Shown here piece after piece: positions 44,662-53,175 of a DNA stretch of 64,000 nucleotides. A program made the position numbers and the translations under genes. Under the pieces are notes generated by a model, which had not been told where the DNA came from, made no database searches, and was given only the letters and a program-made list of their open reading frames with translations. Position 1 is the stretch's first letter, and each line of letters begins with the position of its first letter. Origin of the DNA: Corynebacterium atrinae (GTDB lineage Bacteria; Actinomycetota; Actinomycetes; Mycobacteriales; Mycobacteriaceae); the NCBI RefSeq assembly GCF_030408455.1, contig NZ_CP046977.1, positions 186,001 to 250,000 of the forward strand. The letters run 5' to 3'.

Positions 44662-44976
44662 ATGGGCCAGCGACAAGACTCGACCGTCAACCTAGCTGGC
44701 GAGTGGGCCCCCATTTTCAAAGTTCTCGCCGACCCTACCCGTCTCAAGCTGCTGCTATCCATGCACTATCACGGACCAGGGGCGGCCAGCGTGAGCGATC
44801 TCGCTGAGGACACTGGCGTCCGCACCCCCACTGCTTCGGCCGCCCTGGTTCACATGGCAGATGCGGGCGTGATCGAACCCCGGAAGGAGGGGCGGGTGGT
44901 GTATTACGTGCTCACCAACCCGCGCATTCATGATCTCCTCCACCACCTGGGCGGAGTGCACGCGCACGATCAGTGA
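44662..44976 (+). CDS. ArsR/SmtB-family metalloregulator
   Basis: 104 residues with the winged helix of ArsR proteins: FKVLADPTRLKLLLSM, VSDLAEDTGVRTPTASAALVHMADAGVIEPRKEGRVVYYVLT (short motifs ADPTRLKLL, TASAAL, RKEGRVVYY). The C-terminal helix ends HDLLHHLGGVHAHDQ, rich in His, similar to the alpha-5 metal sites of Zn/Ni/Co sensors. No Cys is present, so arsenic or cadmium sensing is unlikely. Divergent from the FecBCD-type importer and preceded by AAAGGAG. It probably represses that importer in metal-replete cells. Confidence 0.85.
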   Translation: MGQRQDSTVNLAGEWAPIFKVLADPTRLKLLLSMHYHGPGAASVSDLAEDTGVRTPTASAALVHMADAGVIEPRKEGRVVYYVLTNPRIHDLLHHLGGVHAHDQ

Positions 44977-44983
44977 GCGCGGT

Positions 44984-45610
44984 TTAAGCGGCGGCGCGCC
45001 CCATCCGCGACTTGAACGCGGCGATGGCCGCGGGTAGCAAAGAAAACGCGATGATCCCGAGGAAGATGGCTTCGAGGTGATCGCGCACAAAGACGACGTT
45101 GCCCAGCAACGCGCCTAAAGCGACGACTCCGGCGCCCCAAAGGATGCCACCGATGATGTTGTAACTAATGAATGTGCGATAACGCATGCGAGCCATTCCG
45201 GCTACCAGCGGGGCATAAGTCCGGACGATGGGGACGAATCGACACAAGATAACGGTTACGGGGCCGTGTTTGGCAAAGAACTCATGGGTGCGGTCCAAAT
45301 ACTCTCGCTTGAAAATGCGCCCGTCAGGCCGCCGCTCAATGGCCGGTGCGAAGCGGTGGCCGAGGAAGTAGCCAGCCTGGTCGCCGGTGATCGCGGCAAT
45401 TGGGACGAGCAGGAGCAGCACCCACAGAGGTGCGAAATGGTCCGGCTGCATAGCGAGGAGGCCGCCGGTGAATAGGAGCGAGTCTCCGGGCAGGAAGGGA
45501 AACAGCAGCCCTGACTCGATGAAGACGATCACGAGCATGGCTGGGAGGATGTACTGCCCGAATGGGCCGGAGGACCCGAGGAGCGTAATCGGGTCGAGGA
45601 GTGCGTGCAT
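44984..45610 (-). CDS. DedA-family membrane protein
   Basis: 208 residues. Conserved DedA motifs: FIESGLLFPFLPGDSLLF, ITGDQAGYFLGHRFAP, FAKHGPVTVILCRFVPIVRTYAPLVAGMARM (RFVPIVRT). DedA proteins are proposed lipid scramblases/flippases, including undecaprenyl-phosphate recycling. It sits between arsR (convergent, 7 nt apart) and the class A PBP gene, on the same strand as the latter. The start at ATG 45610 lies 67 nt before the PBP stop. Confidence 0.92.
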   Translation of the reverse strand: MHALLDPITLLGSSGPFGQYILPAMLVIVFIESGLLFPFLPGDSLLFTGGLLAMQPDHFAPLWVLLLLVPIAAITGDQAGYFLGHRFAPAIERRPDGRIFKREYLDRTHEFFAKHGPVTVILCRFVPIVRTYAPLVAGMARMRYRTFISYNIIGGILWGAGVVALGALLGNVVFVRDHLEAIFLGIIAFSLLPAAIAAFKSRMGRAAA

Positions 45611-45677
45611 GCTTGAAAAATCTACTCCCGGATGCGGCCCCGAGGAAACGCTGACAGGAAACTCCGAGCCAACTGGC

Positions 45678-48056
45678 CTAGATCCCGAAGGCGTTGCGAA
45701 GCTGATCGCGGAGCTGCTCGATGTCTCCTTCGGTAATGCCCGGGATGCCCTCTAACACGGCGGCGGGATCGTCGTCGTTGGTGGGGCGTGGCGGTGCGGC
45801 GCCATCGGAGACTTCGAGGATGACGGTGCCGCCGTCGCGAAGCATCCCGGACTCCGGGATGGCCTGGACGACCCGCCCACGCGGGGTACCGTTGCCAGCG
45901 ACGGTGCGAGTGGAGACCTGGTAGCCGCGCTGTTGCAGCATGCTGCGGGCGCTTTGCTCGTCGAGTCCGACGGCGTCGGCAAGCGTGGCGTATGTGGTGC
46001 CGCTGTCGAATTTTGCATCGTAGGCGGGCAGCCCAGAATTCAGTGCCGCGGGAACCCGGTTAGCAGTTTGGAACCAGGTGTTGGCGGCCTCGTTGCCGCC
46101 AAAAAGGTTGCCGTAACTGCACTGACGGACGGGCCCGGTGCACAGTGGGGAGATCGTGGTGCCATCGTTGTAGATGTACGGGGCGGCGGAAAAGCCGGTG
46201 TTGAAGCCGAGGAACGCCGAGGACTGGTGCGATTCAGTCGTGCCGGTCTTCGCAGCGATCGTCGCACCCCACCCGTTGGCATTGGCGGCCTGGGAGCCGG
46301 TGCCGATCTTTGAGTCTGCGGACATGGCGGCGGCGAGAGCATCGGCGACCCCCGGGTCTACGGCGTCCTCGCAATCTGGGCGATCGAGGTAGATCTCCTG
46401 GCCGTCCTTGTCAGTGACCTTGGCGATCGGGTTGGGCTCACACCAGCGACCGGAGGACGCAATCGTGGCACCCACGTTGGATAGCTCCAGGGGGTTCACG
46501 GCCGTCGGGCCGAGGGTGTAGGAACCGAGGTTGGATTCCTTGAAAAACTGCGCGATCGATTGGTTGCCGTCATAGCTGCCGGCGACATCGTAGCTGCGCA
46601 GGCCCATCTTCACGGACATGTCCACCACCGCGGGCACCCCGACCTGCTCGATGAGTTTGATGAAGGTGGTGTTCGGGGAATAGGCCAACGCATCCTGCAA
46701 GCTCATGCGCGGCTTGTACACCCCCGAGTTTTCCACACAGTAAGTGTTGGCAGGGCAGTTCGCGGCACCGCCGCTGCCGAGGCCACGGGCCTCGTAGCGG
46801 GTCGGTACGTCCAGCACAGTGTTGATCCCCATGCCCTGGTCAATCGCGGCCGCGGCGGTGAAGATCTTGAATACCGAGCCGGCGCCATTACCCACGAGCG
46901 AGGTCGGCTGCGGCAGCACAGTCTCCCCGGCGTCGAGGTTGAGACCGTAGTTGCGCGAGGACGCCATGGCGAGAATGTTGCGAGAGTTCTCGCCGGGCTC
47001 GACGACATTCATCACCTCGGCCACGCCCGTGCTCAAGGGGTTGACGTTGTTAGACACCGCGGAGTGCGTGGCGTCCTGGACTCCCGGATCGAGCGTGGTC
47101 GTGATGGTGTAGCCACCGGCGAGCAGCTGATCACGGCTGAGCCCCTTGGAATCGAGGTACGTCAGCGCGTAATCGCAGAAGAACCCGCGATCGCCCGCCG
47201 CAATGCACCCGTTGGGCAGCGTGGCGGGGGATTCGAGCACTCCCAGGGGCTCGGCGGCGTAGGCATCCGCCTCCTCTTGGGAGAGGTGGCCGTTGGAGAC
47301 CAAAGTCTGCAACACAGTATTTCGGCGAGCTGTCGCACCCTCGGGATTCGTGTAGGGATTTAGCCCCTCCGAGGACTGCACCATCCCAGCCAGCAACGCT
47401 GACTGAGGGATATTGAGCTCCGCCGCGGAGATGCCAAAGTAGGTCTGTGCGGCCGCCTCAATGCCATAGGCGTGGTTACCAAAGGGCACCAAGTTGAGGT
47501 AACTGGTGAGGATCTCATCCTTGCTCAGGCGACGATCCAAGTCCGAGGCCATCCGCATTTCTCGGAGCTTGCGGGGGATCGACTGCTCGACAGCCGCGGC
47601 CTGGGCATCAGCGTCCTCGGCGTGGACGAGCAGCAGGTAGTTCTTCACGTACTGCTGGTTCAGGGTAGAGGCGCCCTGTTCGACTCCTCCGGCCAGCACG
47701 TTGGTCACCAGAGCTCGGGCGGTGCCCTGAATATCCACTCCGTCGTGCTCGTAGAAGCGGTGGTCTTCCACGGAAACAATGGCGTCCTTCATGTGCTGCG
47801 AAATCTGGTCTGGTTGAACCGGGTAGCGGCGCTGTTGGTACAGCCACGCCATGGGGGTGCCGGTGGCGTCGGTGATAGTGGTGACGCCGGGTGTCACCCC
47901 ATCGGTGAGGTCGGCCAGATTGGATTGCATGGTCTCGTTCGTTCGGGCGATGGCGATGCCCGAAATGCCCGCGACGGGGGCGAGCGCGAGAGCGGCGGCC
48001 ACGCCGGCAGCGGCGGTGGCGGCAAGCATCTTTGCCAGGGATTTTGAAACAGACAC
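45678..48056 (-). CDS. Class A penicillin-binding protein with PASTA domain (PonA2/PBP1b type)
   Basis: 792 residues. Membrane anchor near the N-terminus, glycosyltransferase domain with VEDHRFYEHDGVDIQG and GASTLNQQYVKN, transpeptidase domain with SxxK in GAGSVFKIFTAA, SxN in YSPNTTFI and AAKTGTTESH, and a C-terminal PASTA domain (LQQRGYQVSTRTV ... GGTVILEVSDG) with a charged tail. It polymerises and cross-links peptidoglycan outside the membrane. GTG 48056 behind AAAGGAC is chosen over the 48152 extension. The divergent neighbour is whcA, as ponA2/whiB4 in mycobacteria. Confidence 0.95.
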   Translation of the reverse strand: MSVSKSLAKMLAATAAAGVAAALALAPVAGISGIAIARTNETMQSNLADLTDGVTPGVTTITDATGTPMAWLYQQRRYPVQPDQISQHMKDAIVSVEDHRFYEHDGVDIQGTARALVTNVLAGGVEQGASTLNQQYVKNYLLLVHAEDADAQAAAVEQSIPRKLREMRMASDLDRRLSKDEILTSYLNLVPFGNHAYGIEAAAQTYFGISAAELNIPQSALLAGMVQSSEGLNPYTNPEGATARRNTVLQTLVSNGHLSQEEADAYAAEPLGVLESPATLPNGCIAAGDRGFFCDYALTYLDSKGLSRDQLLAGGYTITTTLDPGVQDATHSAVSNNVNPLSTGVAEVMNVVEPGENSRNILAMASSRNYGLNLDAGETVLPQPTSLVGNGAGSVFKIFTAAAAIDQGMGINTVLDVPTRYEARGLGSGGAANCPANTYCVENSGVYKPRMSLQDALAYSPNTTFIKLIEQVGVPAVVDMSVKMGLRSYDVAGSYDGNQSIAQFFKESNLGSYTLGPTAVNPLELSNVGATIASSGRWCEPNPIAKVTDKDGQEIYLDRPDCEDAVDPGVADALAAAMSADSKIGTGSQAANANGWGATIAAKTGTTESHQSSAFLGFNTGFSAAPYIYNDGTTISPLCTGPVRQCSYGNLFGGNEAANTWFQTANRVPAALNSGLPAYDAKFDSGTTYATLADAVGLDEQSARSMLQQRGYQVSTRTVAGNGTPRGRVVQAIPESGMLRDGGTVILEVSDGAAPPRPTNDDDPAAVLEGIPGITEGDIEQLRDQLRNAFGI

Positions 48057-48211
48057 GTCCTTTACCCTACGCAGACAATGGGGGAGGGGGGAACTAATGA
48101 TTCCCCCTAGAAGTGTGACATATTCGACTTCCTGCAAAGCGTGTGAATACACTTACTTGCACAGCATTGATCGGGTCTCGAGCAAAACTGGCCCTTCGAA
48201 AGGAGCGCACA

Positions 48212-48562
48212 ATGGTAGGAACGATCACCGGCGGTTCACCCTCCGGAGACCTCCTCCAGGCTTCGGCGGATCAAGAATCCCTGTGTTTCGAGCGGGGAGA
48301 ATGGATTACGCAGGCCAAGTGCCGTTCGGGTGATCCCGATGCCCTCTTCGTCCGCGGGGCGGAGCAGCGCAAAGCTGCCGTCATTTGTCGCCACTGCCCC
48401 GTCGTCATCGAATGCCGGGCCGATGCCTTGGACAACAAGGTGGAATTCGGGGTGTGGGGCGGCCTGACGGAGCGCCAGCGCCGCGCTTTGCTTCGCAAGA
48501 ATCCGCACATTGACAGCTGGGCGGAGTTCCTCGCCGCGGGCGGGGAAATCGACGGCCTGTGA
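48212..48562 (+). CDS. whcA: WhiB-family iron-sulfur regulator (WhcA/WhiB4)
   Basis: 116 residues. The four cluster-binding Cys are present: AKCRSGDP, then VICRHCPVVIEC (C-x2-C-x5-C), followed by the conserved turn GVWGGLTERQRRALLRK. WhiB proteins bind a redox-sensitive [4Fe-4S] cluster. WhcA of C. glutamicum (cg0337) represses oxidative-stress genes and has this genomic place next to the PBP gene; the mycobacterial counterpart is WhiB4. The ATG at 48212 follows AAAGGAG; an upstream extension to 48143 is unlikely. Confidence 0.92.
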   Translation: MVGTITGGSPSGDLLQASADQESLCFERGEWITQAKCRSGDPDALFVRGAEQRKAAVICRHCPVVIECRADALDNKVEFGVWGGLTERQRRALLRKNPHIDSWAEFLAAGGEIDGL

Positions 48563-48598
48563 GCTAACCGGGCCAGTCTGGGCAGGTACTGTGGTCCC

Positions 48599-48754
48599 AT
48601 GACTAATTGGGAATATGCCACCGTTCCGCTCCTTACGCACGCCACCAAGCAGATCCTGGATACCTGGGGTGAAGATGGCTGGGAGCTCGTCTCCGTTGTC
48701 CCGGGTCCGAATCCGGAGAATGTCGTTGCGTACATGAAGCGGGAGAAGAACTAA
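48599..48754 (+). CDS. DUF4177 small protein
   Basis: 51 residues, MTNWEYATVPLLTHATKQIL... with GEDGWELVSVVPGP and a final YMKREKN. This is the DUF4177 pattern of small actinobacterial proteins of unknown function. TACTGT ends 6 nt before the ATG, so the transcript is probably leaderless. The next gene, a RidA homologue, starts 3 nt after its stop; both form one unit as in related genomes. Confidence 0.85.
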   Translation: MTNWEYATVPLLTHATKQILDTWGEDGWELVSVVPGPNPENVVAYMKREKN

Positions 48755-48757
48755 CTC

Positions 48758-49219
48758 ATGGCTTCAACGTCTGATCGCTTGGTAGAACTCGGCATCACCC
48801 TCCCCACGGTGGCCGCCCCCGTAGCTGCCTATGTTCCCGCAGTCCAGGTGGGTAACCAGGTGTGGACGTCGGGGCAGCTGCCTTTCATCGATGGCCAGCT
48901 GCCGGCTGTCGGCAAGGTCGGCGCGGAGGTCACTGCAGAGGAAGCAGAGCAGTATGCCCGCACCTGTGTGCTCAATGCTCTGGCGGCAGTGGATGCCCTC
49001 GTGGGCATCGATAAGGTGACCCGCGTTCTTAAGATTGTTGGTTTCGTCGCCTCCGCAGAAGGCTTCACCGGCCAGCCGAGCGTGGTCAACGGCGCTTCCA
49101 ACCTCATCGGAGAGGTCTTTGGTGAGGCTGGCGCCCACGCCCGTTCTGCGGTGGGTGTCGCTGAGCTCCCGCTGGGCTCCCCGGTCGAGGTCGAACTCAT
49201 CGTTGAGGTAGCGGTCTAA
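48758..49219 (+). CDS. RidA family protein
   Basis: 153 residues of the YjgF/YER057c/UK114 fold: VGNQVWTSGQLPFIDGQL, EQYARTCVLNALAAVDALVG, GEAGAHARSAVGVAELPLGSPVEVELI. The conserved Arg of enamine/imine deaminases is in HARSAVGV. RidA proteins hydrolyse reactive enamines such as 2-aminoacrylate; this longer subgroup may differ. Starts 3 nt after the DUF4177 stop. Confidence 0.92.
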   Translation: MASTSDRLVELGITLPTVAAPVAAYVPAVQVGNQVWTSGQLPFIDGQLPAVGKVGAEVTAEEAEQYARTCVLNALAAVDALVGIDKVTRVLKIVGFVASAEGFTGQPSVVNGASNLIGEVFGEAGAHARSAVGVAELPLGSPVEVELIVEVAV

Positions 49220-49269
49220 TTTCCTTGATGGGTTCGGACACACCGGCAATGAGCGCTAAGCTTTAGGCC

Positions 49270-50088
49270 ATGGAGCATCCCGCTTATAGCCAGCTTCGAC
49301 CAGTCACTGATTCCGTGTCTGTCGTCCTGTGTCCCAATCCGGGTTACGCTGCCCTAGAGGGCACCAATTCCTGGGTTATTCGAGCTGCCGGCGATCCCCG
49401 CAGCATCGTCATCGATCCCGGCCCGGAGGACGAGGGGCACCTCAACGTCCTGGGTGCCAAGGCTTCGGAGGTCGCATTAATCCTCCTCACCCACCGGCAC
49501 CATGATCACGCGGACGGCGCGCAGCGCTTCCGTCAGCTTACGGGCGCACCGGTACGCGCCTTCGATCCGTCATATTGCAGCTCGGGGCAAACCCCGCTTG
49601 CCGACGGCGAGGTGGTCACCGTCGAAGGCGTCACCCCGCAGATCGAGGTGGTGTACTCCCCGGGGCACACCAGTGACTCAGCAACCTTCTTTATCTGGTC
49701 CGGCGTCCCCCACGAATCCACCCTCGAGGGGATTATCACCGGCGACACCATCGCCGGTCGCCACACCACAATGATTTCGGAGACGGACGGCGATCTCGGC
49801 CAGTACCTGCAGACACTGCACATGCTCGAAGAGCGTGGCAAGGACATCATGCTTCTCCCGGGTCACGGCCCGGAAGGCAAGGACCTCTCCGCCTATGCGC
49901 GCAAATACATCGACCGCCGTCAGCATCGTATCGATCAGATTAAGGAAGTTCAGGCCCGTTTGGGCGAGGACGTTGATCTTAAGACCATGATCGACGAGAT
50001 GTATGACGACGTCGATCCGGTCTTGCGTCACGCCGCCGAGCAGTCAACTCGGGTCGCCCTGCGCTACCTGAAGGAGCAGCAAGCGTAA
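49270..50088 (+). CDS. MBL-fold metallohydrolase (LACTB2-like)
   Basis: 272 residues. Metal motif LLTHRHHDHADGAQRF, further ligands in VVYSPGHTSDS and ITGDTIAG, and LLPGHGPEG. The C-terminal helical extension (RRQHRIDQIKEV ... LRHAAEQSTRVALRYLKEQ) is of the LACTB2 kind, relatives of RNA-processing and hydroxyacylglutathione hydrolases. Substrate unknown. TAAGCT ends 7 nt before the ATG (leaderless). Followed by a terminator shared with glxR. Confidence 0.9.
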   Translation: MEHPAYSQLRPVTDSVSVVLCPNPGYAALEGTNSWVIRAAGDPRSIVIDPGPEDEGHLNVLGAKASEVALILLTHRHHDHADGAQRFRQLTGAPVRAFDPSYCSSGQTPLADGEVVTVEGVTPQIEVVYSPGHTSDSATFFIWSGVPHESTLEGIITGDTIAGRHTTMISETDGDLGQYLQTLHMLEERGKDIMLLPGHGPEGKDLSAYARKYIDRRQHRIDQIKEVQARLGEDVDLKTMIDEMYDDVDPVLRHAAEQSTRVALRYLKEQQA

Positions 50089-50097
50089 GTCAGCTTG

Positions 50098-50132
50098 AAA
50101 GCCCGCCTCTCAACCAGGGAGGCGGGCTTTTC
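50098..50132. terminator. Bidirectional terminator between MBL gene and glxR
   Basis: Arms AAAGCCCGCCTC and GAGGCGGGCTTT, then TT. A-rich left and T-rich right sides suit both converging genes. Confidence 0.9.
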
Positions 50133-50147
50133 GCTGCTGGCAGGGAG

Positions 50148-50831
50148 CTAGCGGGCGCGGCGCGCCAGGTGCTCCGTGTCCACGATGAGGACGGACTTGC
50201 CTTCCAGGCGGATCCAGCCGCGGTGGGCGAACGTCGCCAGGGCCTTGTTCACGGTCTCGCGGGAGGCGCCGACGAGCTGGGCGATCTCTTCCTGCGTGAG
50301 GTCGTGGTTGACGCGCAGGGCACCGCCTTCTTGGGAGCCGAAGCGGTTGGCCAGCTGCAGGAGAGTCTTGGCCACGCGGCCGGGGACATCGGTGAAGATG
50401 AGGTCAGCCAAGGATGCGTTGGTGCGGCGCAGGCGGCGGGCGAGGACGCGGAGAAGCTGCTGGGCGATCTCCGGGTGATCGGAGACCCACTGCTTGAGCA
50501 TCTCGGAATTCATCGTCGCGGCCTGGACTTCGGTGACACACACTGCGGAGGAGGTGCGCGGGCCCGGGTCGAAGATGGACAGCTCGCCGAACATGTCGGA
50601 GGGGCCCATGACGGTGAGGAGGTTCTCCCGGCCGTCTGAGGCATGGCGGGCGAGCTTCACCTTGCCGGTGGTGATGATGTAGAGCCGGTCGCCCGGCTCA
50701 CCTTCTTCGAAAATGATGGTTCCGCGGGGGAAACGAACAGTTTCCATGTCCTGGATCAGGTTGCTCACGGAAACAGGATCCACCCCCTGGAAGATTCCGG
50801 CTCGCGACAGGATCTCCTGTACACCTTCCAC
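50148..50831 (-). CDS. glxR: CRP/FNR-family global regulator GlxR
   Basis: 227 residues, identical in length to C. glutamicum GlxR and nearly superimposable in sequence. Cyclic-nucleotide domain with [16 protein letters not shown] and the cAMP pocket [17 protein letters not shown]-terminal winged helix with [22 protein letters not shown]. With cAMP it binds TGTGA-N6-TCACA and controls carbon, respiration and many other genes. The GTG at 50831 is used because known GlxR starts there. A matching site occurs at 5287-5302. It stands alone, with 248 nt upstream that hold GTCAC/GTGAC inverted repeats. Confidence 0.96.
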   Translation of the reverse strand: MEGVQEILSRAGIFQGVDPVSVSNLIQDMETVRFPRGTIIFEEGEPGDRLYIITTGKVKLARHASDGRENLLTVMGPSDMFGELSIFDPGPRTSSAVCVTEVQAATMNSEMLKQWVSDHPEIAQQLLRVLARRLRRTNASLADLIFTDVPGRVAKTLLQLANRFGSQEGGALRVNHDLTQEEIAQLVGASRETVNKALATFAHRGWIRLEGKSVLIVDTEHLARRAR

Positions 50832-51079
50832 TATGTACTCCTCGGTGCTAATGGTTTGTGCGCCGGGAGTGTCAATGAGAATCTGAAAGCCTTCAGTGAC
50901 GTCGAAGACCGTGCGTGACTCTCGGCGCAATGTGTTCCAAACCACCCTACCGTGGAATTGGTCACTTGAGTGACAAGATAAGGGAATTTGTCACAACTTT
51001 CCTCTGAGATAAGCGGCTGTTTGCGTCGATTTAACTGCCGCGGGCGAGGTCAGACCACTAGGTGACTAAGCTAGCCGCT

Positions 51080-51784
51080 ATGTCATCTTCGCCGCGACAC
51101 CCGCACCGCCCCGGCACCCACCCGGCCTCGCTCGGGCGCGAAACCGCCCTCGGGCGGACGCGGCGGGCGCGTCGTATCAACCGAACTCTGGCGGTCACCT
51201 TCCCCGATGCGGGACCCGAGTTGGATTTCACCAATCCGCTCGAGCTCACGGTCGCGACCATCCTCTCCGCGCAGTGCACGGACGTGCGGGTCAACCAGGT
51301 AACCCCAGAGTTGTTTCGTCGCTTTCCGACGGCCGCGCACTACGCCGCCGCGGAACCCGCCGACATCGAAGAGATCATTCGCCCTACGGGCTTTCACCGG
51401 GCGAAAGCACAACACCTCATCGGGATGGGGGAGACGCTGGTGGCGAACTTCGATGGGCGAGTTCCTGAGTCCCTCGAAGACCTCCTCACCCTTCCCGGTG
51501 TCGGACGCAAAACTGCCCACGTCGTGCGCGGCAACGCCTTCGGCCAACCGGGGTTGACAGTGGATACCCACTTTGCTCGCCTGGTAAAACGCCTCAAGCT
51601 GACGGAGGAAACGGACCCCGTTAAAATCGAATTCGCGCTGGCGGGGATGATTGAGAAGAAAGAGTGGACATTGTTCTCCCACCGCCTCATCTTTCAAGGC
51701 CGCCGAGTTTGCCACGCCCGACGTCCGGATTGCGGTGGATGCTCTATCGCCAATGACTGCCCCTCGTTTGGAGAGTTCTCATGA
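51080..51784 (+). CDS. nth: Endonuclease III
   Basis: 234 residues. Helix-hairpin-helix [15 protein letters not shown] with the catalytic Lys, the catalytic Asp in [11 protein letters not shown], and the [4Fe-4S] loop [17 protein letters not shown]. It removes oxidised pyrimidines and cuts abasic sites. The basic N-terminal 35 residues are typical of actinobacterial Nth. ATG 51080 with TAAGCT 7 nt upstream (leaderless). Overlaps the next gene by 4 nt; nth-tlpA-nudix-marP is conserved with mycobacteria. Confidence 0.94.
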   Translation: MSSSPRHPHRPGTHPASLGRETALGRTRRARRINRTLAVTFPDAGPELDFTNPLELTVATILSAQCTDVRVNQVTPELFRRFPTAAHYAAAEPADIEEIIRPTGFHRAKAQHLIGMGETLVANFDGRVPESLEDLLTLPGVGRKTAHVVRGNAFGQPGLTVDTHFARLVKRLKLTEETDPVKIEFALAGMIEKKEWTLFSHRLIFQGRRVCHARRPDCGGCSIANDCPSFGEFS

Positions 51785-52377
51785 AAACCAAGCAGCTCAT
51801 CTGGATCGTGCTCGGAGTTCTGCTCGCGGCCGTGGTCATCATTGCCGGTACTTCAGCCATGTTGCGCACCGTTAACTCCCCGGCCGATACCACCGCAGGC
51901 ACCACCACAGCCGCTAGTAGTGCCCCCGACACTCCCGCCCCCGTGCCGTCGCGCCCGACCTGCCCTCCGGGCGGGGCGGGCGGCGTGGAGCTACCTTGCC
52001 TGGGCGCAGAGGCGGCGGAGGTGGGCGTCGATAGGCCAGTAACAGTGGTCAACGTGTGGGCCTGGTGGTGCGGACCCTGCCGTGATGAGTTGCCGTATCT
52101 TGACGAGTTTGCCCAGGCACACCCGGAATACGAAGTGGTAGGCGTCCACGCCGATCCGAACGCGGGAAACGGCGCGGCTTTGCTCAACGAGCTGGGAATC
52201 TCCCTCCCGAGCTTCCAGGATGCGGACAATACCTTTGCGGGCACGCTGGGCTTGCCGGGGGTTATCCCGATCACGGTTGTTTTTGAGGGCAACGCCCAGA
52301 TTGCCATGTTCCCCCGGACGTTCAACTCGGCGGAGGAAATCTACCAGGCGGTGCTAGAAGCGGAGAACGCCCCATGA
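51781..52377 (+). CDS. TlpA/ResA-like membrane-anchored thioredoxin
   Basis: 198 residues. N-terminal anchor ([20 protein letters not shown]), a Thr/Ala/Pro linker, and a thioredoxin fold with [16 protein letters not shown] (WCGPC) and the cis-Pro in [12 protein letters not shown]. It should work outside the cytoplasmic membrane reducing or forming disulfides. An extra Cys pair (RPTCPPGG ... LPCLG) precedes the domain. Overlaps nth (4 nt) and the NUDIX gene (4 nt), so the three are translationally coupled. Confidence 0.9.
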   Translation: MKTKQLIWIVLGVLLAAVVIIAGTSAMLRTVNSPADTTAGTTTAASSAPDTPAPVPSRPTCPPGGAGGVELPCLGAEAAEVGVDRPVTVVNVWAWWCGPCRDELPYLDEFAQAHPEYEVVGVHADPNAGNGAALLNELGISLPSFQDADNTFAGTLGLPGVIPITVVFEGNAQIAMFPRTFNSAEEIYQAVLEAENAP

Positions 52378-53129
52378 GTGACCTGCCCGGATACAACACC
52401 GAGCTGCAGCCCGAGCGTGCCCCCCGGTGGATGGAACCGCTCGTCGAGGGGGTAGCGCACGCCCACGGTCACCCAGACGTGCAAGGCGTCGACATTCGCG
52501 GCCGTGGAAACACGCGGCCCGATGGGCAACGCGCGGCGGTACTCATTCTGCTTGAGGGGGCGGACACGTTGAGCCGCCAGCGGCCCGACGATGCCGCAGT
52601 CCTGCTCACGCACCGATCCCCCACGATGCGCTCGCATTCGGGACAGATTGCATTTCCCGGCGGACGGATGGATTCCACCGACCTCAACCCGGTTGATGCG
52701 GCTCTGCGGGAGGCCTGGGAGGAGACGGGGTTGGATCGCTCTTCGGTGACCCCCGTGGCGGAGCTTGACCCGGTGCACATTCAGGCCTCGGGCTACCCGG
52801 TGTACCCCGTACTGGGACACTGGCACACTCCCGGAGAGGTGGGAGTGGCCAGCCCAGCTGAGACTGATGAGGTCTTTCTTACCCCAATCGCGGAGCTTAT
52901 TGATCCCGCCAACCGGCTAACAGTTGGCTGGGCAGGTTGGTCCGGACCGGCGTTCACGGTCAATGATTACCTTGTGTGGGGTTTTACCGCCGGGCTGCTA
53001 TCGGCGCTCATCCACGAATCAGGATGGGAGCAAGAGTGGGATCGCGCGAGAACACTCGACCTCCACGCCACGCTGGAGAAGTCACGCAACAATGAGTCGC
53101 ACGCGCCCGGAGTAAGATTTTCCCGATAG
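52374..53129 (+). CDS. NUDIX hydrolase, CoA pyrophosphatase type
   Basis: 251 residues. The Nudix box is GGRMDSTDLNPVDAALREAWEETGL (GG...REAWEETG), preceded by the CoA-pyrophosphatase-type segment LLTHRSPTMRSHSGQIAFPGG. Homologues hydrolyse CoA and derivatives to phosphopantetheine and ADP. Lies between the thioredoxin-like protein and the MarP-like protease. Confidence 0.88.
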   Translation: MSDLPGYNTELQPERAPRWMEPLVEGVAHAHGHPDVQGVDIRGRGNTRPDGQRAAVLILLEGADTLSRQRPDDAAVLLTHRSPTMRSHSGQIAFPGGRMDSTDLNPVDAALREAWEETGLDRSSVTPVAELDPVHIQASGYPVYPVLGHWHTPGEVGVASPAETDEVFLTPIAELIDPANRLTVGWAGWSGPAFTVNDYLVWGFTAGLLSALIHESGWEQEWDRARTLDLHATLEKSRNNESHAPGVRFSR

Positions 53130-53175
53130 CACTTAGTTTTCCCAGGCCACACCGGCAGAAAGCACCCCTACCCAC

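Noticed and set aside
50961..50993. GTCAC-TTGA-GTGAC and a TGACA/TGTCA pair upstream of glxR as GlxR autoregulatory sites
   Set aside because: The half-sites are in the wrong orientation for TGTGA-N6-TCACA; no good match was found, so no operator is claimed.
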